Source of the DNA: Microvirga sp. SRT01
GTDB lineage: Bacteria > Pseudomonadota > Alphaproteobacteria > Sphingomonadales > Sphingomonadaceae
Length of the DNA: 64,000 nucleotides
Assembly: GCA_018139225.1 (NCBI GenBank)
Contig: JAGSNX010000001.1
Span: forward strand, 434,001-498,000
Reading direction: 5' to 3'
Below, piece after piece: positions 57,591-64,000 of this stretch. Below the pieces are notes generated by a model. The model was not told where the DNA came from. It did not search any database and saw only the letters and a program-made list of their open reading frames with translations. Numbering within the stretch: position 1 is the stretch's first letter; each line of letters begins with the position of its first letter. The position numbers and the translations under genes are program-made.

Positions 57591-58925
57591 CTACAACTCC
57601 GCCGGCAACGACAGCGTGAACTGCGCACCTTCGCCCGGTACGCTCGCCACGGTCAGGTCGCCGCCCATCGCCCGTGCCAGCCGACGCGCGATGAACAGGC
57701 CCAACCCGTTGCCGCCCGGCTCGGTCGGATCGACCCGTTCGAACTTATCGAAGATGCGCGCCTGATCCTCCGGGGCGATCCCTTTGCCCGCATCGATCAC
57801 GGTCACTTGCGCCCGGTCGCCGACCACCGCCGTTTCGACCCGCACATTGCCGCCACTGTCTGTGTAGCGGACGGCATTGCCGACCAGATTTACCAGGATC
57901 TGCAACGCACGCCGGAAATCGCCCAGGGCAGGAACCGTGTCGTCGAAGCGAGGCCGGTCGATCGCCACGCCCGCCATATCTGCCCGCACCGTGAGCAGGC
58001 CCGCCGCACGTCGCGCGACATCGGCAAGATCGATCGATTCTATCGTCGGCCGGAACTCCGCCCGCTCGATCGCCTGAAGGTCGACCAGATCGTCCACCAA
58101 CGACAAGAGATGTCGCCCGGCACTGGCGATGTCGGCGGCATAGTCGGCATAGCCCGGCGTGATCGGCCCGTCCGCCTGCGCATGAATGCTGTCCGCATTC
58201 GCCACGATCCGCGCCAGTGGTCCACGCAGTGCGCGGTCCAGCCCCCGCGTGAAGCTGGCCGGCAGCGTCTCTTCGACGTCTACCGCCACAGGCTCCCCAC
58301 CCTCCGCCACCGTCCCGACCAGCCCGGCAAACTCGCCGAGCGCATCGACCCGCGGTCGCGCCGACAAGACCACCAATCGGCCGTTGGGCTTCAACTCCGC
58401 CGCCTGCCCCTTCAGCACGCGCCGACGCGCCAGCGCATCGAGGATCGGCATCGCGCCATCCGCATTCTCCGCGAAGCCGAACAGCGCCGACAGCGGCTTG
58501 CCGAGCATCCCCAGAGGATCGAACCCGTAGAGTGTCCCCGCGTCCAGCGACACGAAGGTCAGCCGCAACGTCGCGTCCGTCTCCCACCGCCAGCGGCCGT
58601 CGCCGGGCACAGCATCCGGCACGTCGTCGATCGGTGCCCAGGCCGGCGTCTCCCCCCAGCCACTGGCGGCGAGGCGGACCTGCCCGCCCTCCGGCTGCGC
58701 GCGCACCCACAGGGCAACATCGCTTTCATCGTCCGCGACGACCACGCGCCGCGCGACGACGATCCCCAGCCGCCGCGCCAGCCGCGCCACCGTTGCGAGC
58801 TGCGGGACGGCCAGCATCTGCCCTTCCGCGCCCCCCGCGCGGCGATTGAGCGAGGCGATGGCGGGATCGGCGGACACCAGCAGCCCATCGAGATCGATCA
58901 CGGCGTGCGCGACGGCCGCGGTCAT
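57591..58925 (-). CDS. Histidine-kinase homologue lacking the phosphorylatable His
   Basis: The 444 residues hold an N-terminal domain of unknown type, a PAS-like middle (WRWETDATLRLTFVSLDAGT) and a kinase-like end. The dimerisation helix reads GLDRALRGPLARIVANAD, with Arg231 where the SHELRTPL His normally sits. The ATPase half looks complete: LVNLVGNAVRYTDSGG, VIDAGKGIAPEDQ, FDKFERVD and GGNGLGLFIARRLA. It thus resembles DivL, an alphaproteobacterial kinase homologue that regulates without that His. The ATG at 58925 overlaps the DUF2336 stop as ATGA. Confidence 0.85.
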   Translation of the reverse strand: MTAAVAHAVIDLDGLLVSADPAIASLNRRAGGAEGQMLAVPQLATVARLARRLGIVVARRVVVADDESDVALWVRAQPEGGQVRLAASGWGETPAWAPIDDVPDAVPGDGRWRWETDATLRLTFVSLDAGTLYGFDPLGMLGKPLSALFGFAENADGAMPILDALARRRVLKGQAAELKPNGRLVVLSARPRVDALGEFAGLVGTVAEGGEPVAVDVEETLPASFTRGLDRALRGPLARIVANADSIHAQADGPITPGYADYAADIASAGRHLLSLVDDLVDLQAIERAEFRPTIESIDLADVARRAAGLLTVRADMAGVAIDRPRFDDTVPALGDFRRALQILVNLVGNAVRYTDSGGNVRVETAVVGDRAQVTVIDAGKGIAPEDQARIFDKFERVDPTEPGGNGLGLFIARRLARAMGGDLTVASVPGEGAQFTLSLPAEL

Positions 58926-60007
58926 CCGCCCTGCCCCTTCAACGCACGAATCGCATCCCGATAATCGCGGTGCAGCGTCAGCGACGCCAGCGCCGCGCGG
59001 GCGTCGCCAACCGCAACCGCAGCGATGGCGTCGAGATCGTCCGCAAAGGCCTCGATATCGCGCGTCGGATCGGCATCGGCGAGAGCCAGCGCGATCTTGG
59101 CGATCGTCGCCCGGTCGAGATCGATCGCGCGACACGCCAGCCACAGCCGATCGCCCGCCGGCTCCAGCGTGACGGTGCGCGCCTGATCCGTCGGCCAGTC
59201 GAGCGCCTGCGCCAGCAGCGCCACGAACAGCTGCAGACGTCGATTGCCCAGCGTTTCGACCAGCAGGTCGGGCAGTTCGCTCCGCCGCGGCGCGATCGCC
59301 GCCGCCAGTCGCGATGCGATCGCCTCAACCCGGTCGGTCTCGTCATGCGCGCTCAGGCTGCGCTCCGCGGAAGCGACGATCGCGCGATCCACATCCGCGT
59401 CGGCATCGCCCCGGATCGCCGCTGCGATCCACCAGACCAGACGCCGATGCAGTTCGACGGGCAGATCGCCGTCGATCCCCGCGCCGCTCTCGTTCGCATC
59501 CCGCCGGCGATTATCCGCCGCCAGCAGAGCCGCCGCGGCCACCGCGACGACGCGGTCGGGCGCATTCGCCAGCCGCACCAACAGGCTTGGCGCGTCCGGG
59601 CCCGACACCGCCACCGGCAACGCCGCCTCAATCAGGTCGAGACGCACGCGAGCGATCATCTCGCCCATCAAATCGGCATCTTTCAGAACGCCGGCCCGCA
59701 TCAGGCGCCCGAACACGTCGGACGATCGCGTCAACACCGCCTCTGCCTTTTCGGATTGTTCCTCATCGGCCAGCAGGCGCGCCGCATGACGGCGGATGTC
59801 GGCCTCCACCCCTGCAACGACACCTCGCATCGTCGCGGCCAGTGCGGCGCGCGTGCGATCATCCAGCCGCGTTTCATTGCTCAGGAAGAAGTCGGCGATC
59901 GCCCCGCCCAGTTCCGCCTCGGCTCGTTCGCCGACCCGCGCAGCCCGCGCCGCGACCGCATCGCGGTCCCAGGCGGGGACGGTGTCCGAGGGCGGGGCTG
60001 GCGACAT
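58922..60007 (-). CDS. DUF2336 domain protein
   Basis: The 361 residues are all-helical and Ala/Asp/Arg-rich, with HEAT-like repeats. Segments such as VGERAEAELGGAIADFFLSN, RHAARLLADEEQSEKAEAVL and FGRLMRAGVLKDADLMGEMI match the DUF2336 family of alphaproteobacteria. There is no signal peptide. It is translationally coupled to the kinase-like gene downstream. The function is unknown; adjacency suggests that they act together. Confidence 0.75.
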   Translation of the reverse strand: MSPAPPSDTVPAWDRDAVAARAARVGERAEAELGGAIADFFLSNETRLDDRTRAALAATMRGVVAGVEADIRRHAARLLADEEQSEKAEAVLTRSSDVFGRLMRAGVLKDADLMGEMIARVRLDLIEAALPVAVSGPDAPSLLVRLANAPDRVVAVAAAALLAADNRRRDANESGAGIDGDLPVELHRRLVWWIAAAIRGDADADVDRAIVASAERSLSAHDETDRVEAIASRLAAAIAPRRSELPDLLVETLGNRRLQLFVALLAQALDWPTDQARTVTLEPAGDRLWLACRAIDLDRATIAKIALALADADPTRDIEAFADDLDAIAAVAVGDARAALASLTLHRDYRDAIRALKGQGG

Positions 60008-60059
60008 GGCGCGATGTCTAGCGCCAACGTCGTTAATGAGGGCCTAAGCCTGGCGCGCG

Positions 60060-61241
60060 CTAAGCCTTTTCGCGCAGCGACTCGACCGCCGCGGTCAGCG
60101 TCGCCGCCGCATAGGCCGCCGCCAGACCCAGCCCCGCTATCGGCCAGCCGATCACCGCACCCAGCGTGGCGGCGAGCAGATAAGCAGGCGGCCCGCCCCA
60201 CCAGCGCCGCCGCCGATCGCGCCTGATCGCCCGCTCCGCCAGCCCGCCGAGGAACAGCAGCCCCCCGGCCAGCAACGGCGCGACCGCGCCGCCGCTCCCC
60301 ACGACCACGCCCGCCACCGCGAACGCCAGGGCGGGTAAGGTCAGGGTGCCGAGCCGGCCCACCTGCGCCAGCCGCTCCTCGTCCCTGAGCGCCGCCAGCA
60401 CGCGCGCGACGCCCAGCGCCAGCACGCCGACCAGCACCAGCCCCAGCCCCAGCCACCCGGGCCCGAACGCTTCCGTCGCCAGCCCCGTCAGTCCGACCGC
60501 TACGCCACCGCCCACGACGGCTTCGGTCGCGATGTGGCGGTCGAGCAGCTTCGGCGTCACCGACCGGGCGATCGGCCCGAGGATCGCGGCGTTGAACCAG
60601 TCTCGCCGGTCCGCCACCGTCGCGGCCAGCACCATGCGTCCACGCGACGCGAAGGCGACGGCGCTATGCTCCAGCCCGTGGCCGTCCCGCACATCCTCCA
60701 ATGCCAGCGGCACATGCACGGCCTGCGCCTGTTCGGCGAGGCGCAGGATGCTGGATTGCAAGGCATAGTCGTTCGGCAGGGCGGCGACCTCCGCGATCCG
60801 GCGCGGGTCGATGCGACCGACGCCGCCCCACGCAAGCTGTCCGCCCAACCGCTCGTAATCGGGCCCCGCGGTGTCCGTGGGCAGCACCAGCAACGCGTCG
60901 CCGGCCGTGTCGCTCTTGGCGAAACCGTCGATCAGCCCCTGCGTCGTGATGAGCCCGTCGGCGACCATCACGATCGTCGACAGCGGATGCAGCCGCGCCT
61001 GTGCCTCCACCGCCGACCGCACCGTGTCGACGACGATGCCGCGCTTGCCGATGCGCCCCAATGCGCCGATGAGTTCGGGCGTCAGCCGGCCGACCGACAC
61101 GATGATCTGCGCCGCGCCCGCCGCGATCAGCAGCCGCGCCTGATATTCGATCACCGTCCCGCCGCCGAACGGCAGCGTCGCGATCAGCGTTCCCGGGCGA
61201 TCGAGCGCCTCGAGTTCGGCAAAAAGAAGCCCCGCAAGCAT
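60060..61241 (-). CDS. Nucleotidyltransferase-like membrane protein of unknown function
   Basis: The 393 residues fall into two parts. Residues 1 to about 230 resemble a MobA/NTP-transferase Rossmann fold: LIATLPFGGGTVIEYQARLL, AGAAQIIVSVGRLT, STIVMVADGLITTQGLIDGF and LLVLPTDTAGPDYE. Residues about 245-390 carry about five helices, including VVGGGVAVGLTGLATEAFGP and PAYLLAATLGAVIGWPIAGL. I see no CDP-alcohol transferase motif. It could be a sugar- or alcohol-nucleotidyltransferase tethered to the membrane, or a degenerate relative. The ATG is at 61241. Confidence 0.65.
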   Translation of the reverse strand: MLAGLLFAELEALDRPGTLIATLPFGGGTVIEYQARLLIAAGAAQIIVSVGRLTPELIGALGRIGKRGIVVDTVRSAVEAQARLHPLSTIVMVADGLITTQGLIDGFAKSDTAGDALLVLPTDTAGPDYERLGGQLAWGGVGRIDPRRIAEVAALPNDYALQSSILRLAEQAQAVHVPLALEDVRDGHGLEHSAVAFASRGRMVLAATVADRRDWFNAAILGPIARSVTPKLLDRHIATEAVVGGGVAVGLTGLATEAFGPGWLGLGLVLVGVLALGVARVLAALRDEERLAQVGRLGTLTLPALAFAVAGVVVGSGGAVAPLLAGGLLFLGGLAERAIRRDRRRRWWGGPPAYLLAATLGAVIGWPIAGLGLAAAYAAATLTAAVESLREKA

Positions 61242-61381
61242 CGTGGGGCTGATAGGGACCGCGCGGCGAGGGTCAACCGCCCTTCTGTTGCTGGTGGCGT
61301 GTCCGGTGCGGCAGCGGCGGCAGGTTGCCCCCCGCGAGGCTCAGTGCTTGCGGGAACGCCGTCCCCAAACCTCAAGGACCT

Positions 61382-61693
61382 CTAAACCACCCCTTCGCCG
61401 TCCAGCCGCGCCACGGCACGCTTGAGCTTGGACAGCATCACCGCATCCCCGACGCACCCGTCGGCCGCGGTCGCCGCCAGCGCCATCAGGCGCACCGCGC
61501 CGAAACTCGCCGCCAGCCCCTTCAGCCGCGTTGCCCCCGTCCGCCAGCCGTCGACCTCCGTCGCAGATGCCATTTGCGCCAGCGCCTTGACCGCACTCTC
61601 GACGAACGCGACGCGCAATTCGGCGATCAGGCCGGGTTCGTCGCCGACTGCCGCTGCCAGGGTCGCATCGATTGCTCCGGGATCATAAGCCAT
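61382..61693 (-). CDS. Hpt-like protein lacking the phosphorylatable His
   Basis: The 103 residues form a four-helix bundle of Hpt type with LIAELRVAFVESAVKALAQM before the signature helix. The signature itself reads GWRTGATRLKGLAASFGAVR, so Thr55 replaces the His of the usual AHxLKG. The rest of the signature (LKG, GA) is kept. It is separated from the gene ending at 60060-61241 by 140 bp with nothing recognisable. It belongs to the same minus-strand neighbourhood as the His-less kinase. Confidence 0.75.
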   Translation of the reverse strand: MAYDPGAIDATLAAAVGDEPGLIAELRVAFVESAVKALAQMASATEVDGWRTGATRLKGLAASFGAVRLMALAATAADGCVGDAVMLSKLKRAVARLDGEGVV

Positions 61694-61803
61694 GTCCCCG
61701 GTGCTACGCTGCCTTCGTTAACGACCGGTTGCCGCACGAGGCTGGCCGTGGCGTGGAAAAATGCTAAGCAAGGCCAAATCCATCGGCGACCAAGGGGGAT
61801 ACG

Positions 61804-64000
61804 CTGGGCAATCACGATCTCTGGCCGACCGCCGATACGGCGTCCGATTACCGCCGCTCAGACTATGAGGTCGAGCCGCAGGAGGAGGACGTGCTCGATC
61901 TGGTGGAGGCGGACATCGTCGCACCGCGCGCCGGATGGCTGCTGCCGACGCTCGCGATCCTGCTGTCGTTTGCGTGGATCGGCGGGATGCTGGCGCTGAC
62001 GTGGGACTCCCTGGCGACGCTCCGACCGGTCGAGCTGGTGCAGTTCGTTGCGGCACTCGCCACCGTGCCCGCGCTGATCGGCATCGTCTGGCTCCTCGCG
62101 CAGCGGAGCAGCCGGGCGGAGGCACGCCGGTTCGCGTTGACCGCCCGCGCGATGCGCAGCGAGGCGCAGGCGCTGGAGCGTCGCATCCACGCGTTGTCGC
62201 AGTCGCTTCACCTGCAACGCGAACAGATCGCCCACCAGCTTTCGACGCTGGCTTCGGTCGGCGACGTGGCGGCGGACCGGCTGGAGTCGGTCGGGCGTGG
62301 ACTGTCGACGGAGGTCGACGCCGCCCGCGCCCACGCCGCAACCCTCGCCACCGCGGCGGAGCGCGCCCGCGCGACGGTCGGCGAACTGCTCGCCGCCATG
62401 CCCGCGGCACAGGCCGATAGCGAAGAAGTCGGCCGCCGCATCGAGCAGGCCGGGCTGGGTGCCGCCGCGCACGTCGCCGCGCTCGATGCGCAGCTTTCCG
62501 CACTGACCGACCGCGCCCGCGAAGCCGACACGCTGTCGACCACCGCCGTCGCGTCGCTGGCCGGCCACCTTCAGCGGATCGGCGACAGCGGCCACACGGC
62601 CGGGTCGAAGCTGGAACAGGTCGCCGCGGCGATGGCGGAGACGGTGGAGGTGCTCGCCACCCGCGCCGCCGCAACGATGGAACGCTCGCGCGCGGATTTG
62701 GCGGATCAGGGTGATTCGATGCTCGGCCTTGTCGATCAGCGTCAGGCCGCGCTCCACGCAGCCGCGCACGACAGCGTCAGCGCACTGGGCGAGCGGGTCG
62801 GCGCGATCGACGCCGCGATCGAACTCATCGCCAACCGTCTGCACCAGCAACACGGTGCCAGCGACATACTGGTCGGCGGTCTCCACGACGGCATCGCGGC
62901 GGTCGAACAGCGGCTGGACGCGCTGCACGCGACCGGCGTCGACCGGACGCAGCATTTGGCGGCATCGATCAGCGCGCTCGGCGGCTCCGCCGATGCGATG
63001 ACGGAGGCGTTGAAGACCGGCGACGCGATGGCGATAAAGACGATCGGCACGACCGAGGCGCTGCTGCTCGCGCTCGACGCCGCCGCGCGCGAGATCGACG
63101 AGACGCTGCCGGAGGCGCTCAACCGCCTCGACGAGCGCATCGACGGCAGCCGCAAGGTTGTCGGTCAGGCCAAGCCCGAACTGCTCGCGCTGGTCACCGC
63201 GGCGGAAAGCACGCACGACGCGATCGAGGCGATCGCCGCCGTCATCCAGGATCAGCGCAAGACGCTCGACCAACTGTCGATGGCACTGCTCGACACGCTG
63301 GAGAACGGCCGCGACAAGGCGGACGCGCTTGGTGCGATGGTGGACGAGACGATCGGCCGCACCAACCGCTTCGCCGACGAGGCCGCACCCCGCCTGCTGG
63401 AGGCGCTGACCCGCGTTCGCGAAACCGCGCAGATCGCTGCCGATCGCGCGCGCGAGACGCTGGCGCAGGTCATCCCCGAAGCCGCCGCCGCGCTGGAGGA
63501 CTCGGCCGGCGACGCGATGCGCCGGGCGACGACCAACACCGTCGAGCGTCAGGTCGATGCCCTCGCCGAGGCGACGCGCGGAGCCGTCACCGCCGCGACG
63601 GGCGCGACCGAGCGTCTGGCTGCTCACGTGCAGCGCATCGCCGAGCAGACCGCATTGGTCGAGGCGCGGCTGGAGGAGGCGCGCGAGGTGCAGGAACAGG
63701 CCGACAGCGCCACGCTGTCGCGCCGCGTCTCGCTGCTGATCGAGGCGCTGAACTCCGCCTCGATCGACATCGCCAAGGTCTTTGGCCGCGACGTATCGGA
63801 CAGTGCGTGGGCGGCTTATCTGAAGGGGGATCGCGGCGTCTTCACCCGCCGTGCCGTCCGCCTGCTGGAGGGTAGCGAACTCGCCCGCGTCGCGCGCCTG
63901 TACGACGACGACGCGGTCTTCCGCGACAACGTCAACCGCTACATCCACGATTTCGAGGCGATGCTGCGCGGCATCCTGACGCAACGCGACGGGTCGCCGC
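61804..64000 (+). CDS. Membrane-anchored coiled-coil protein, C-terminus cut by window edge
   Basis: The frame is open from 61768 to the right end, giving at least 732 residues. A short acidic leader (GNHDLWPTADTASDYRRSDY) precedes two helices, WLLPTLAILLSFAWIGGMLA and FVAALATVPALIGIVWLLAQ. About 600 residues of Ala/Glu/Arg/Leu-rich coiled coil follow, then a more globular end (FGRDVSDSAWAAYLKGDRGV). No ATG precedes the helices. A CTG at 61804 with AAGGGGG upstream fits best, and a GTG at 61891 is the alternative. The family is unnamed. Confidence 0.65.
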   Translation, partial: MGNHDLWPTADTASDYRRSDYEVEPQEEDVLDLVEADIVAPRAGWLLPTLAILLSFAWIGGMLALTWDSLATLRPVELVQFVAALATVPALIGIVWLLAQRSSRAEARRFALTARAMRSEAQALERRIHALSQSLHLQREQIAHQLSTLASVGDVAADRLESVGRGLSTEVDAARAHAATLATAAERARATVGELLAAMPAAQADSEEVGRRIEQAGLGAAAHVAALDAQLSALTDRAREADTLSTTAVASLAGHLQRIGDSGHTAGSKLEQVAAAMAETVEVLATRAAATMERSRADLADQGDSMLGLVDQRQAALHAAAHDSVSALGERVGAIDAAIELIANRLHQQHGASDILVGGLHDGIAAVEQRLDALHATGVDRTQHLAASISALGGSADAMTEALKTGDAMAIKTIGTTEALLLALDAAAREIDETLPEALNRLDERIDGSRKVVGQAKPELLALVTAAESTHDAIEAIAAVIQDQRKTLDQLSMALLDTLENGRDKADALGAMVDETIGRTNRFADEAAPRLLEALTRVRETAQIAADRARETLAQVIPEAAAALEDSAGDAMRRATTNTVERQVDALAEATRGAVTAATGATERLAAHVQRIAEQTALVEARLEEAREVQEQADSATLSRRVSLLIEALNSASIDIAKVFGRDVSDSAWAAYLKGDRGVFTRRAVRLLEGSELARVARLYDDDAVFRDNVNRYIHDFEAMLRGILTQRDGSP

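Noticed and set aside
61858..63984. 708-codon minus-strand frame opposite the coiled-coil gene
   Set aside because: It has no recognisable domain. The plus-strand frame has a leader, two membrane helices and coiled-coil periodicity.
1..64000. tRNA, rRNA, CRISPR array, insertion sequence or prophage
   Set aside because: I looked for cloverleaf-like segments, regular spaced repeats, transposase motifs and phage genes and saw none.

Overview
The window is chromosomal DNA from a high-GC alphaproteobacterium, most likely Sphingomonas or a close relative in the Sphingomonadaceae. The signs are a PEPxxWA-CTERM surface protein, alphaproteobacterial LexA boxes of the form GTTC-N7-GTTC, candidate EcfG (GGAAC-N16/17-GTT) stress promoters, a DUF2336 protein, HWE-type histidine kinases and the gene order trpG-trpD-trpC-moaC ... 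moeA-lexA. I see no rRNA, tRNA, CRISPR array, insertion sequence or prophage. Mobile-looking DNA is limited to short palindromic intergenic repeats.

Left part, 1-18.2 kb: lipid and acid catabolism. After a truncated AI-2E-type transporter and a GT39-like membrane protein comes an acyl-CoA ligase, divergent from a plus-strand block of FadB-type bifunctional enzyme, two paired acyl-CoA dehydrogenases and TesB thioesterase. A soluble PAS-PAS chemoreceptor follows. Next is a tightly overlapping minus-strand operon: zinc alcohol dehydrogenase, APH-fold kinase, and two SDR dehydrogenases. A third acyl-CoA dehydrogenase lies just upstream of it. The kinase plus this ADGPDE-type dehydrogenase together look like a split ACAD10/ACAD11, which suggests a 4-hydroxyacyl-CoA route. 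A tandem-TetR regulator and tryptophan 2,3-dioxygenase lie divergently beyond.

Middle part, 18.2-41.3 kb: envelope, transport, stress and housekeeping genes. It holds a PEP-CTERM protein, Tet-like and MHS-type MFS exporters or importers, an EF-hand protein next to an OmpR/EnvZ-type pair, a PiT phosphate transporter behind a Pho-box-like repeat, a Tat-exported retropepsin-PDZ protein, SOS-linked UvrD, an HWE kinase with a degenerate receiver, small stress proteins behind EcfG-like promoters, peptidases, and tpiA with an acetyltransferase.

Right part, 41.3-57.5 kb: the conserved core. It runs ppiD-trpE, then trpGDC-moaC, a SulP transporter, moeA, lexA, comEC, gltX and gltA. The stretch 57.6-64 kb is a compact, poorly characterised group: a histidine-kinase homologue without its phosphorylatable His, DUF2336, a nucleotidyltransferase-like membrane protein, an Hpt-like protein without its His, and a long membrane-anchored coiled-coil protein cut by the window end.

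The parts most worth a second look are the split ACAD10/11-like cluster, the three phosphotransfer proteins that have lost phosphoacceptor residues, and the regulatory sites for LexA, PhoB and EcfG. All functional calls rest on reading motifs by eye; no database search was run.
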